This document shows positions 16,987 to 26,018 of a stretch of 64,000 nt of DNA, in pieces. Origin of the DNA: Novipirellula sp052161655 (GTDB lineage Bacteria; Planctomycetota; Planctomycetia; Pirellulales; Pirellulaceae); the NCBI RefSeq assembly GCF_052161655.1, contig NZ_CP197418.1, positions 8,246,001-8,310,000 of the forward strand, read 5' to 3'. The notes under the pieces were generated by a model. The model saw only the letters and a program-made list of their open reading frames with translations. It did not search any database and was not told the DNA's origin. Both the position numbers and the translations under genes were made by a program. Positions within the stretch are counted from its first letter, which is position 1. Every line of letters begins with the position of its first letter.

Positions 16987-18236
16987 GGCATCAGCGGTTG
17001 CCATTGCTGCAAACAATCGGCGACTTGATCGTAGGCATCATGAAGTTCGTCGTGCGAAAACGAGTCCCCGACGAGCTTCAGGATTCGTGTAGACAATGTG
17101 CCGTGATCCAAAATGATTTTCAGCGGCGCCATCAAGCTGTCGAGGGTTGAGTCTTCACTTCGCAGCGTCTTCACCAAATGTTGCCAAAGATCGCCACAGC
17201 GAATGGAAGCAGCGGTGATGCCAAAGTGGCGTAAAAACTCTTGGTCTTCGATGATCGTATGTTCGGCACTCACCGAGCATTCGGTCAGTCGCATTCTCAA
17301 ACGCTCGGTGGGCATTTGTTTTTGGTGGTCCAGCGAGGACCATTTCTCTTGCGTTAGTGCACGAAGCACTGCAACGACCGCAGCACAGATCGACACGTCC
17401 GCCGCAGGGTACTCTTGCACATCCATCACCCGGATTTCCACCGAGCCACGATCGAAGCGAGCGATCGCGCCACGTGAATTCAGAAAATCACAATGCATTG
17501 TCTGTTCGGGATCAAGCGGCTGAATCGCCTCGGCGATGGGGCCAAAGATTTCTCGCCGATAGCTGGCTTCATCGTACAGCGGCTCCGGAATGATCGGGCC
17601 CGTCAGCACTGGGACGCGGTCACAGTGCGCCATGTACTTTTTCATACGTGTCGAATGCCAACCGCTGATCTGAGAATCGGCGATCGGCGAACTCGCGGCC
17701 AAGCCGGGCAGCAGCGGCAAAACCAATCTGACTGCCGCATGCAATTTTGCAAACTGTTCATCGCCATCGAATGGCAGGTTCAAATGCACGCTTTGCACAT
17801 TTGCCCAACCGTGTGAGTAGCAATTAAATATTTTGTGATACTGTTCGTAGATTTCATGACATTCGTGCGGCCACAGTTTCGTTTCCTTCGCCGGATTCAT
17901 CCACGGATGCATCGACGTCGGAAGCAAGCGTAGTCCGAGCTTTTCAAGCACCGGATCAATCGCGCGCACGGCGCTCTCAAATTGGCTTGGCAACCGAACT
18001 AGATTTGTGATCGGATCGGTGATTTTCAACTCGATGACGTGCTGGGCCAATTCGTTGGACCAAGTGCACAACCCCGCGCTAAAGTCCGAGGGGAATTCAT
18101 CGGACGCGGCATTGCTCAGCGATTGCAGCACCTGATCGGCGCTACTGCGAACGGAAAGCTCTTCGCGATCAACGATGACATATTCCAGCTCGATCCCGTA
18201 AGCGTCAAAAAGTCCGCGTTTCGGTGCTAGGTTCAT
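16983..18236 (-). CDS. GCS2-type glutamate-cysteine ligase family carboxylate-amine ligase
   Basis: The product has 417 aa, with the family opening motif YGIELEYVIVD (residues 13-23) and central blocks QSVHLNLPF, SPIADSQISGWHSTRMKKY and GSVEIRVMDVQEYP, placing it in the GCS2 superfamily. These ATP-dependent enzymes join the side-chain or alpha carboxylate of glutamate to an amine; true gamma-glutamylcysteine synthetases are one branch. It overlaps by 4 bp (ATGA) with the ATP-grasp gene before it and with the amidohydrolase after it. Which acid and amine it joins cannot be read from the sequence. Glutathione synthesis is less likely because the partner ATP-grasp carries a RimK-like N-terminal domain and not a GshB fold. 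Confidence 0.85.
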   Translation of the reverse strand: MNLAPKRGLFDAYGIELEYVIVDREELSVRSSADQVLQSLSNAASDEFPSDFSAGLCTWSNELAQHVIELKITDPITNLVRLPSQFESAVRAIDPVLEKLGLRLLPTSMHPWMNPAKETKLWPHECHEIYEQYHKIFNCYSHGWANVQSVHLNLPFDGDEQFAKLHAAVRLVLPLLPGLAASSPIADSQISGWHSTRMKKYMAHCDRVPVLTGPIIPEPLYDEASYRREIFGPIAEAIQPLDPEQTMHCDFLNSRGAIARFDRGSVEIRVMDVQEYPAADVSICAAVVAVLRALTQEKWSSLDHQKQMPTERLRMRLTECSVSAEHTIIEDQEFLRHFGITAASIRCGDLWQHLVKTLRSEDSTLDSLMAPLKIILDHGTLSTRILKLVGDSFSHDELHDAYDQVADCLQQWQPLMP

Positions 18237-19708
18237 TGAGTGCTGTCTCCCGATTTGCGGCGTTCGATTCGACGCAAAAACGATTCCATGATTCGGCGAT
18301 ACAAATCTTCACGCATGATGGCATCCTCAACGCCTGAATCGAGGTTGGGATTATCGTTGACTTCGATGATGTAGAACTTTCCGTCGCTCTCTTTGACATC
18401 GACGCCATACAGACCGTCACCGATGATGTTGGCGGCTTTGACCGCGATGCTGACCGCGCGTCGCGGCGCCAGTTCAATGGGTATCGTTTCCGCTTTTCCG
18501 AACGTCTGTTTGCCTTCGTCTTCGTACTTGGCGATTTGCCAGTGGCCGCGTGCCATGTGGTACTTGCTGGCAAAAAACGCCCGTCCATCGAGCACGCCGA
18601 TTCGCCAGTCAAAATCGGTACGCATAAACTGTTGAGCAATCACTAATTCGGAATACTCAAACATTTCCTCGAGTTTTTCTGCCAATTCCGTTTCGGATTC
18701 CGCCTTGGTGACGCCTTTGGAAAAGGCACTGTCGGGGCGTTTCAGCACGCATGGCAACCCGATTGTTGGCACAATCTGATCGGCATTGCCTCGATGAACG
18801 ACGATCGTTTTGGGAACATCGATCTTGGCCCTGTCCAGTATTTCCGCCAAATAGACTTTGTTGGTACAGCGGATGATCGATTGGGGATCGTCCATCACGA
18901 CCAATCCTTCTCGCTCGGCCCATCTCGCCAAGCGGTAGGTGTGGTGATTGACCGAGGTAGTTTCCCGAATGAACAACGCGTCGAACTCGAGCAGTCGTCC
19001 CGCATCTTCACGCGTTAATAGTTCCGCACGGATGCCAACCGAGGCCGCTGCCTTGATCATTTTTTGCAGAGCCTTGGGATCCGAGGGGGCGAGGTCCTTT
19101 TCGTTCGGGTCATGCAAAATCGCTAAATCGTAACGCAGCGAATTTTTCTTGCTGCGTGCCGCTCCGCGTCCGGCAAAATGCAATTCTGCTTGTTGGGCGA
19201 CAAACGGCCAATGCGCTTGCGGCACCGCCTTGATCCCAATCACTTCGGCTCGTCGCAAACGCCACTTGTCCTTGCGACGCGAAAACTCGAAACGCAGTAA
19301 TGGGCATGGAAACGTGTTAAATAGCTCTCGCGATAGGCGGTCGTAGCGTTTGGCTAAGTTGCGACCAAAGTAAACGCTCAGTTCAAATGTGTCTTTCGTC
19401 AGCGGCGAAAGTGCATGTTGAATCAGTTCGTCAAGCTCGGGGGGAAGCAACCGCACATTGGCTTTTCCCGCAAGATCTTGGATGGCGGTCACGTCGGGCA
19501 TCGGACGATGACCGCGAGCTTCGGCCAACAACGAAACGTAATAGCCAAAACTTTGGTAGCGATACGAACGCGCCAGGTTATAGACCTTGATTCCCCGTCG
19601 ACGGTTCCAACGCGGGTCGGTTAGATATTCACGTGGATCAACGACTTCGACACCATCAATCGCTTCGATCCATCCTGCTTGCGATTCAGTGACAATCACG
19701 TCAGACAT
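18233..19708 (-). CDS. RimK-like ATP-grasp ligase with RLAN N-terminal domain
   Basis: The 491-aa product has two parts. Residues 1 to about 240 match the RimK-like ATP-grasp N-terminal (RLAN) region, with KVYNLARSYRYQSFGYYVSLLAEARGHRPMP. Residues about 260-480 are an ATP-grasp ligase: FIRETTSVNHHTYRLA, PCVLKRPDSAFSKGV (ATP-binding lysine), VIAQQFMRTDFDWRIGVLDG, and the metal-binding end FYIIEVNDNPNLDSGVEDA. Enzymes of this type form amide bonds by way of an acyl phosphate; RimK itself adds glutamate to ribosomal protein S6. Its gene overlaps the next gene by ATGA and the preceding C39 gene by 8 bp, so it is part of one operon. The substrate is unknown. Confidence 0.88.
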   Translation of the reverse strand: MSDVIVTESQAGWIEAIDGVEVVDPREYLTDPRWNRRRGIKVYNLARSYRYQSFGYYVSLLAEARGHRPMPDVTAIQDLAGKANVRLLPPELDELIQHALSPLTKDTFELSVYFGRNLAKRYDRLSRELFNTFPCPLLRFEFSRRKDKWRLRRAEVIGIKAVPQAHWPFVAQQAELHFAGRGAARSKKNSLRYDLAILHDPNEKDLAPSDPKALQKMIKAAASVGIRAELLTREDAGRLLEFDALFIRETTSVNHHTYRLARWAEREGLVVMDDPQSIIRCTNKVYLAEILDRAKIDVPKTIVVHRGNADQIVPTIGLPCVLKRPDSAFSKGVTKAESETELAEKLEEMFEYSELVIAQQFMRTDFDWRIGVLDGRAFFASKYHMARGHWQIAKYEDEGKQTFGKAETIPIELAPRRAVSIAVKAANIIGDGLYGVDVKESDGKFYIIEVNDNPNLDSGVEDAIMREDLYRRIMESFLRRIERRKSGDSTQ

Positions 19709-20477
19709 TTACGGAAGCCTTTCCAGTCGGGCGATGATTCCGAGGCCGGATCATCAATAGGTTTGCGTCGTAAGTCGCGATGCCGAGCAGAATGGCGGCC
19801 GCGACTTGGGACAAGGGTGCGGTGTATAGATGCGTTGCAGCGATCGGATTGTTTTGCAGAGGGTCGGCTAACATCACCTGACCGGTTTGGCCGTCGTAAC
19901 CGTACAACACGACGAAGTGGCCAACGGGGTCGCCAGCCACATCGTCGGTAATACAGGTGCGACCGGACTCGTCACGTACCTGATACCGTTCGCGAGCTTC
20001 CTGATACAAGAATGTCGCGCTCAGTCCGCTCAGTAGCGGCACTCCGGCAATCAGCGTTCGCACAATCAGATTTTCTTCGAGCGGTTCCATTTGCACTTGG
20101 CCGCCCATATCCAAAAACTGCAAATACGATTCCGTCGCAACCTCAAATCGCTCGTCTTTGCCCTTCTTGGCTGCGCATTGTGCCTTCAGCTTTTCGGCCA
20201 AATCGACGCGGCCCGGTGGGAACCAGGTCGGGTCAAAAAATTGCAGGTTGTACGTCACAATCGTGGCTTCATAACCACGAGCGAGCGCGTGACATGCCAG
20301 TTGAACCGCCAGCGTGCCGCCGCGTCGGAACTGCCCGATCTCGCGGATCACCTGCTCTAACGGGATCTCGTCTTTCCAATAATTGTAAACCGCATGCAGG
20401 CATGTCGGTCCACAATCGGAATCACTTGGCTGCGCCAGAATGCTCAGCGGTAAGTGGTGAATCGGAGGGGTGATCAA
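19701..20477 (-). CDS. C39-like cysteine peptidase, soluble
   Basis: The product has 258 aa without signal peptide or membrane segment. It contains the papain-like C39 triad: Cys22 in SDSDCGPTC, His187 in VGHFVVLYGYD and Asp205 in MLADPLQNN. C39 peptidases normally cut after a double glycine in peptide leaders while fused to ABC exporters; here the domain is alone. It starts by ATGA overlap with the GNAT-nitrilase gene and runs 8 bp into the ATP-grasp gene. In an operon with two amide ligases it may mature a peptide substrate, remove a leader, or cut a glutamyl tag; this is inference. No small precursor gene was found nearby. Confidence 0.82.
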   Translation of the reverse strand: MITPPIHHLPLSILAQPSDSDCGPTCLHAVYNYWKDEIPLEQVIREIGQFRRGGTLAVQLACHALARGYEATIVTYNLQFFDPTWFPPGRVDLAEKLKAQCAAKKGKDERFEVATESYLQFLDMGGQVQMEPLEENLIVRTLIAGVPLLSGLSATFLYQEARERYQVRDESGRTCITDDVAGDPVGHFVVLYGYDGQTGQVMLADPLQNNPIAATHLYTAPLSQVAAAILLGIATYDANLLMIRPRNHRPTGKASVNV

Positions 20478-22096
20478 ATTTGGCGAACCTCGTTGCCGCT
20501 TTTGTAGTTGACGTGGTACATGTCGGTCCGTCGGTCACGCCAATTGGTGACATTGCCTTTTTCGCGGTGACGACGAAGCAATTCTAAGTCGACATCATGA
20601 ATGATCACCATTTCGACATTCGCATTTGCTTCCGCCCCGATGGCATCACGCGCAAACGTGACATCCGCCGGTGTGAAGATTGCTGATTGAGCGTAGTGGA
20701 TATCGGCATTCTCGACGAAGGGTAAATTGCCGGTGCAACCAGCAATGGCAACGTACATATGGTTCTCGATACAGCGTGCTTGTGCACACAATCGGACTCT
20801 CAAATAACCCAGTTTTGTGTCGGTATTGAAGGGGACAAACACCATGTTCGCCCCGCGTTCCGCCGCGATTCGCGATACCTCGGGAAATTCACAGTCGTAA
20901 CAAATTTGAATCGAGATCGGACCACAATCGGTATCAAAAACCTCGACCTTGTCCCCGCCGGTCACTCCCCACCATTGTCGCTCGCTCGGAGTGATGTGCA
21001 ATTTGTATTGCTTTTCGATGCTGCCGTCCCGACGGAACAAGTACGAGATGTTGTACAGCGTTTCATCTTCGACGACGAAGTGGGAACCGCCAATGATATT
21101 CGTGTTAAACGAGATCGCCATCTCGGTGAACAACTCTAGGTACTGCGGCGTGAACTCCGACAGAGCCCGCGCGGCACTGCCGGGTCGCTGAGGAGGCAAA
21201 CACGACAACAGTTGCAGGGTGAACAGTTCCGGAAACAACAGGAAATCGCATTTGTAGTCGCCCGCGACGTCAACGAAGTAACGTGCTTGATGAGCGAATT
21301 CGTCAAAGTCTTTGACGGCACGCATTTGGTACTGGACCGCCCCGATGCGAACGGGTTCAACGCTGTGTCGGTAGCGACGCGTCGGCGCTCGGTTGAACTC
21401 AAGGTTCTTCCATTCCAAGAATGTCGCGTAACCGGCGCTCTGCACGTCCGAGGGCAAATAGTTGGGAATTAGTCCTTGCAGTGCGAAACCGTTCGCGATC
21501 TGGGCGGATAAAACGGGGTCAAAGATCGCCTTTTCCACGACACGCTCGATATACTCGCGGGCGGTCAACTTATCGGCATGCTTGTGATAGTTTGGGATTC
21601 GCCCTCCTACGATGATACGGGCCACGTTCATACGGCGGCACAGATCTTTTCTCGCTTGATACAAGCGGTGCGACAAACGCATCCCGCGATAATCGGGATC
21701 GACCATGATTTCAATTCCGTACAGCGTGTCGCCGCCGGGAACATGGTTGCGAATGAAACCGCCATCGGCCATTTTCTGCCAATTGTGCCATTCCAAGTTA
21801 TCGTCGTAATTGACGAGCAGTCCGCTGCATGATGCGATAACCTTGCCATCGCACTCGACGACAAATTGGCCTTCGGGAAATCGTTCCAATTGGCTGGCCA
21901 ATTGTTCGATTGTCCACATGGGCATCCCCTGGAAACACTTTCTCTGGATCTCCATCAACGGTTCGAAATCGTCCGCCTTGGTTTGGCGAACAACTAAGTT
22001 CCACTCAAACTTGGATAGATCGATTTCGTCGGAGGCATTTTCCCCACCCGAGTCAGAGGAATTGGATGCGTGGTTTTCTCGGGTGTCGTCAGTCAC
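20474..22096 (-). CDS. GNAT acetyltransferase fused to carbon-nitrogen hydrolase
   Basis: This 540-aa bifunctional protein has a GNAT domain at about residues 33-185 (acetyl-CoA loop region IMVDPDYRGMRLSHRLYQARK). A nitrilase-superfamily domain runs from about 248 to 525, with the full catalytic triad Glu290 (LLFPELF), Lys365 (QYKLHI) and Cys399 (ICYDCEFPE). The nitrilase half should hydrolyse an amide or nitrile, or transfer an acyl group; the GNAT half should acylate an amine. It is the first gene of the operon ending at 15945 and is separated from the divergent MFS gene by about 300 bp, where the operon promoter should lie. The first 30 residues are acidic and Ser-rich. Confidence 0.9.
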   Translation of the reverse strand: MTDDTRENHASNSSDSGGENASDEIDLSKFEWNLVVRQTKADDFEPLMEIQRKCFQGMPMWTIEQLASQLERFPEGQFVVECDGKVIASCSGLLVNYDDNLEWHNWQKMADGGFIRNHVPGGDTLYGIEIMVDPDYRGMRLSHRLYQARKDLCRRMNVARIIVGGRIPNYHKHADKLTAREYIERVVEKAIFDPVLSAQIANGFALQGLIPNYLPSDVQSAGYATFLEWKNLEFNRAPTRRYRHSVEPVRIGAVQYQMRAVKDFDEFAHQARYFVDVAGDYKCDFLLFPELFTLQLLSCLPPQRPGSAARALSEFTPQYLELFTEMAISFNTNIIGGSHFVVEDETLYNISYLFRRDGSIEKQYKLHITPSERQWWGVTGGDKVEVFDTDCGPISIQICYDCEFPEVSRIAAERGANMVFVPFNTDTKLGYLRVRLCAQARCIENHMYVAIAGCTGNLPFVENADIHYAQSAIFTPADVTFARDAIGAEANANVEMVIIHDVDLELLRRHREKGNVTNWRDRRTDMYHVNYKSGNEVRQI

Positions 22097-22398
22097 GTCT
22101 CTCTCGAGGGTTTCGAGTCAGTGGGAAGGTGATGCTGTTATTTAGTTTGCAAAATATGCGAACTCTCGCGAATCATATCCATCCATGACTTTTGGGCGAG
22201 TGGTCAATCGCGAACTTTAAGAAAGATTTTCCTCTCGATTTTAGATGCCACTTCCCTTTACAAGTTGCGGCATTGCGACAAGCTTGCGTTTTGTCGCTCG
22301 GTTCGTCAGAACGCGGACGCACGTTGCGTCGCCAAACCTTTCCCTTTGGGGCTACTCTAGCCCGCTTGCTCAGCCAACCGTTTTATACCCGGATTCCC

Positions 22399-23859
22399 AT
22401 GTTTTTCGGTTCCAACGCTTCGTCGGTGACGAGATCGAATCTCCGCGTCAGTCTCGTTGACGGAGCGAGCTATGGTGTGATGGTCGGGTTGGGGGAAACC
22501 TATTTCGTGGCATTTGCGTTGGCCGTGGGCTTAGGAGAAGTCTCGGCCGGTTTAGTGGGCAGCGTTCCCTTGTTGTTTGGCGGCGTTGCGCAATTAGTTT
22601 CCCCTACAGCGGTGCGATGGTTCGGATTTGAACAACGTTGGGTCGTCTTCTGTGGTTGTTTGCAAGCAGCCAGTTTGATTCCGATCGGCGTAGCGGCGAT
22701 GTTCGGAACGATTTCGTTGACATGGCTGATCGTGTTCGCGTCGATTTATTGGGCGTCGGGGTTGGCTACCGGCCCCGCATGGAACACATGGATTGAACGC
22801 ATCGTTCCGACTCGATTGCGAACGATTTATTTCGCCAGGCGGACAAAATGGGCCCAGGCCACCACCCTGGCAGGGCTCGTCGGCGGCGGATTGCTTTTGC
22901 AGTGGGCACAGCAAGGAGATTGGGTCACGACCGGTTTCGCATTCTTGTTTTTTGGCGCCAGTTTGTTTCGTTTTGTGTCCGTCGTAATGTTGACGCTTCA
23001 TCGCACAAATCGTGATGTGTCGAACCAGCAGGTTCAAAATATCGCGTACCAACCGCAAGCAAATGCGACTCTCGCTAGTACTGAAGAGCGATCGTCCAGC
23101 ACGCCTGCTGCAAACAAGCCGATTGGAACGAAGGTTCCCGTGGCGAAAACTCCACCCTCGCCCATTGGGATTTCAGCAATTCAGTTGCTCGGTTACCTGG
23201 TATTTGTCCAAGGGATGGTTCAGCTAAGCGGTCCCTATTTTTCGCCCTACATGCTCGAAAAATTGTCACTGTCCTACCAGGATTTTGTGACGTTGCTAGC
23301 ACTCGCGTTTGTATCCAAGATTATTGCCCTTTCGTACTGGGGCAATTTTGGCCGCCGCTATGGTGCAAAGCGATTGTTGTGGATTGGTGGAATTGGCATC
23401 GTCCCAATCGCTTCGTTTTGGATCGTATCAAGCAACTTTTGGTGGATCGCATGCATCCAAATTGTCAGTGGCACCGTCTGGGCAGCCTACGAGCTAGGCT
23501 TTTTTCTATTGATCTTTGATGCCGTTCCTGCCAGCCGGCGAACCAAGATGCTGACCCTCTACAACTTTGCGAACTGCACTTCGTGGTGCATCGGTGCAGC
23601 GATTGGTGGCAGCATTCTGGCGTATTTCGGAGCGAGCGAAAAAGCGTACTGGATCCTGTTCGGGATTTCCTCGGTCGGACGCTTTATGGCTCTCGGGCTG
23701 CTGATTGGGGTTCAGCCGGGACGACGATTGTTATCACGAGTCCGCGTGCGTGTGCTCAGCGTGCGGCCCAACGGGGCCACGCTCGATACGCCCGTGTTGC
23801 CCACGCTACAGCGGCGTACGTCCTCGGCCGCAATCTTGGCGACCGCGGAAGCGGACTAG
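22399..23859 (+). CDS. major facilitator superfamily transporter
   Basis: A membrane protein of about 487 aa with around twelve hydrophobic segments split by a polar loop (residues about 200-260), as in MFS carriers. The start FFGSNASSVTRSNLRVSLVDGASYGVMVGLGETYFVAFALA and the late block SRRTKMLTLYNFANCTSWCIGAAIGGSILAYFG fit the family. The open frame extends back to 22192, but the extra 69 residues are not membrane-like, so the ATG at 22399 is chosen; no clear ribosome binding site supports either. It is divergent from the ligase operon and could export or import a product of it, but nothing in the sequence sets the substrate. It overlaps the end of the convergent anti-sigma-like gene by 4 bp. 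Confidence 0.75.
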   Translation: MFFGSNASSVTRSNLRVSLVDGASYGVMVGLGETYFVAFALAVGLGEVSAGLVGSVPLLFGGVAQLVSPTAVRWFGFEQRWVVFCGCLQAASLIPIGVAAMFGTISLTWLIVFASIYWASGLATGPAWNTWIERIVPTRLRTIYFARRTKWAQATTLAGLVGGGLLLQWAQQGDWVTTGFAFLFFGASLFRFVSVVMLTLHRTNRDVSNQQVQNIAYQPQANATLASTEERSSSTPAANKPIGTKVPVAKTPPSPIGISAIQLLGYLVFVQGMVQLSGPYFSPYMLEKLSLSYQDFVTLLALAFVSKIIALSYWGNFGRRYGAKRLLWIGGIGIVPIASFWIVSSNFWWIACIQIVSGTVWAAYELGFFLLIFDAVPASRRTKMLTLYNFANCTSWCIGAAIGGSILAYFGASEKAYWILFGISSVGRFMALGLLIGVQPGRRLLSRVRVRVLSVRPNGATLDTPVLPTLQRRTSSAAILATAEAD

Positions 23860-24908
23860 CGTTGACGGACTTCCGCGAATGGGGGGCGGTGACTTGGCGC
23901 CAACGATGCATCGTCGATGTTCACTCCCGCTTCGACTTGGTCGCGATGATTCAACCAAGGGTGATCCGGAATTTGATTGAGCGACGAGAGCGGCATGAAT
24001 TGCACACGGCCATCTTCGTACAACACATTGATCCCCAAACCGCTGTGACCAACATTCTGAGACTGAATGTCGACGCCGGTAAACCGGCTCGTTGGGGCAT
24101 CCGACATGACAGCAAACGAAGAGCGTGATTCAAATTTTGGCGACTTGAATTGCTGTCCGTCTACGACCCCAAGCGTGTACGCGTAATGGCCGCCAGCGTA
24201 CTGTTGGATTTCACGCAGCTGATCGACCGAAACTTCATGCAAACTCTGCACCGACGCAAACTCATCCACTTGAGTTAGACCGGTATTGATCACCTCAGGT
24301 TGACCAAGCGATGGACACCATCGCTGCGATACGTCCGCCAGTAATCCTGCGTCGTTCAAACGCATCATGAAAACCCCCGCAAAGGCTTCTGGACCTTCTT
24401 TGGCTACCGCAGGCAACCGATTTTGGTGATCGCGAGAAACATACTGCGTGAGCGCGGTTCCGAATTGTCGCAACTGATCTTGGCAGGCCACTTTGCGAGA
24501 TTCAATACGTCCCTCGGCAATGGACGGCAGCAGCAGGGCAAGCAAAATCGCAGTGGCTAACGCACCGCCGACCCAATCGAGCCATGTGTATTGCGATTGT
24601 CGTGATGGATCCACGCCGTTATTCATCGCTGGCAAGGTGACTTGATCGTCGTCCGACGAAACAACCGGGGCGACAAAACATTCACCGGGTTTGGGCAGCG
24701 TAGGAAGATTGGCGAGCGTTCGAGAAATCAAGTCCGCCGGAGGGCTTTCGGGCGGTTGATAGTGCTCTTCCAATGGACGCAGGGCACGCTCGATCTCGGC
24801 GAGCTCGCGACGCGCTTCGGGGCTTTCCCGGAGCCATTGCGCTACACGATCCATCTCGTGCGGCTCCAGGGCGCCAAGCAAATATCCGAGCAAGTCTTCG
24901 TGCATCAA
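23856..24908 (-). CDS. probable membrane anti-sigma factor with DUF1559-like C-terminus
   Basis: The N-terminus (MMHEDLLGYLLGALEPHEMDRVAQWLRESPEARREL) looks like the zinc-free anti-sigma domain found next to ECF sigma genes. A single transmembrane helix follows at about residues 112-131 (WVGGALATAILLALLLPSIA), then a region starting ESRKVACQDQLRQFGTALTQYVSRDHQNRLP, the hallmark of planctomycete DUF1559 prepilin-like proteins, which also have the later LYEDGRVQFM block. The gene lies 129 bp downstream of an ECF sigma factor on the same strand, so it is probably that factor's regulator, reaching into the periplasm to sense a signal. This function is inferred from context and not from a proven domain. 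Confidence 0.65.
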   Translation of the reverse strand: MMHEDLLGYLLGALEPHEMDRVAQWLRESPEARRELAEIERALRPLEEHYQPPESPPADLISRTLANLPTLPKPGECFVAPVVSSDDDQVTLPAMNNGVDPSRQSQYTWLDWVGGALATAILLALLLPSIAEGRIESRKVACQDQLRQFGTALTQYVSRDHQNRLPAVAKEGPEAFAGVFMMRLNDAGLLADVSQRWCPSLGQPEVINTGLTQVDEFASVQSLHEVSVDQLREIQQYAGGHYAYTLGVVDGQQFKSPKFESRSSFAVMSDAPTSRFTGVDIQSQNVGHSGLGINVLYEDGRVQFMPLSSLNQIPDHPWLNHRDQVEAGVNIDDASLAPSHRPPFAEVRQR

Positions 24909-25037
24909 CTTCCAACACTCATAAGAAAATCACGGACCAATCGAACCTTAACGAGATCCACTGGCGATTCGTATTCTACGCGCGGGCGGTGGAAGTGGTT
25001 CGCCAAATGACGAACCCGCATGACCCTTCGCTGCGAA

Positions 25038-25685
25038 TTACTCGCTGCGTTCTTCGTGGGATTCTTCCCATAAAATGCCCAGTCGCTGGACAGCGGCATG
25101 CAAACGGCTTTTCACCGTTCCCACGGGAATTCCCAAAATGTCCGCGGCTTCACGGTACTTCAGCCCTTGATAATACACCAAGTTAATGACCTGTTGCATC
25201 GATTCGCCCAGGCTCTCCACCGAGTGGTTCACCCAGCGACTGTTTTCTTCTTGCGCCGCCGCGGCGTGGGGATCGATCGTGTCGCCGACCAATTTCTCGG
25301 ACCAGCTTCCTGATCGATCATCCTTTTCGTTGGTATTGTTGCGATCCAGGCTGACCATGCGGTGACGTTTGTTGCGTCGTTGGGCATCGATCGCTTGGTT
25401 AGTGGCGATGGCGTACAGCCATGGTCGGAATCGCCGTGACGAGTCGAATTGCTGACATTTCAAATGAACCTGCAAAAAGGTCCCTTGAAATGCATCCTCC
25501 GCGATTTCCGAGTTGCCCACGTAACGCCGTAAATAACTAAAGATTTCCCGCTCATAACGTTGAATCAACGTCTCAAAAAGACTTCGGTCGCCTGATTTCT
25601 GGTACTGAGCGATCAGTCCCTCGTCCGACACATCGCAGAAGGCGTTTTCGCCTGCGATAGTGGGTTTTTCAGTCTTGGTAGTCAT
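25038..25685 (-). CDS. ECF-type RNA polymerase sigma factor
   Basis: The 216-aa product has sigma region 2 (LFETLIQRYEREIFSYLRRYVGNSEIAEDAFQGTFLQVHLKCQQF then PWLYAIATNQAIDAQRR) and region 4 (YYQGLKYREAADILGIPVGTVKSRLHAAVQRL), the two domains of extracytoplasmic-function sigma factors. The open frame continues upstream to 25961, but GGAAGG lies about 9 nt before the ATG at 25685 and this start gives a normal ECF length. A TATAAT hexamer on the same strand lies at 25776-25781, about 90 bp upstream, without a good -35 box. The next gene downstream is its likely anti-sigma partner. The remaining upstream gap to 26018 shows no gene. Confidence 0.92.
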   Translation of the reverse strand: MTTKTEKPTIAGENAFCDVSDEGLIAQYQKSGDRSLFETLIQRYEREIFSYLRRYVGNSEIAEDAFQGTFLQVHLKCQQFDSSRRFRPWLYAIATNQAIDAQRRNKRHRMVSLDRNNTNEKDDRSGSWSEKLVGDTIDPHAAAAQEENSRWVNHSVESLGESMQQVINLVYYQGLKYREAADILGIPVGTVKSRLHAAVQRLGILWEESHEERSE

Positions 25686-26018
25686 TGGAAAAGGCCTTCC
25701 ATTGATGGGAATAAGGAGGCAAAAAAACAGCGATAAAAACGAGGGAGAATGTCCCTCAAATTGAATTACGCGACGATTATACAGGAATCCTGCACGCCCT
25801 TGCCTGCGATTGTGGGGAAATAAGCAAACATTCGCAGTCCGGACAATCTCGTCCCTATTCAGTATCTCAGAATTTTGCATGCAGTCAAAGCGATTTTCAT
25901 GGAATCTTAAAGCAGCCGGTCCTGCAGAGGGGGTGCGGGTTGCGGTTCCCTGTGTCATCACGATGACGATGAATTGCTACGATAGGGACGCCATGGTCGT
26001 ACAACGTTCTATTCCCGA

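Noticed and set aside
22192..22398. N-terminal extension of the MFS protein
   Set aside because: The 69 residues are polar and basic, unlike the first membrane helix of the family, so the ATG at 22399 was chosen.
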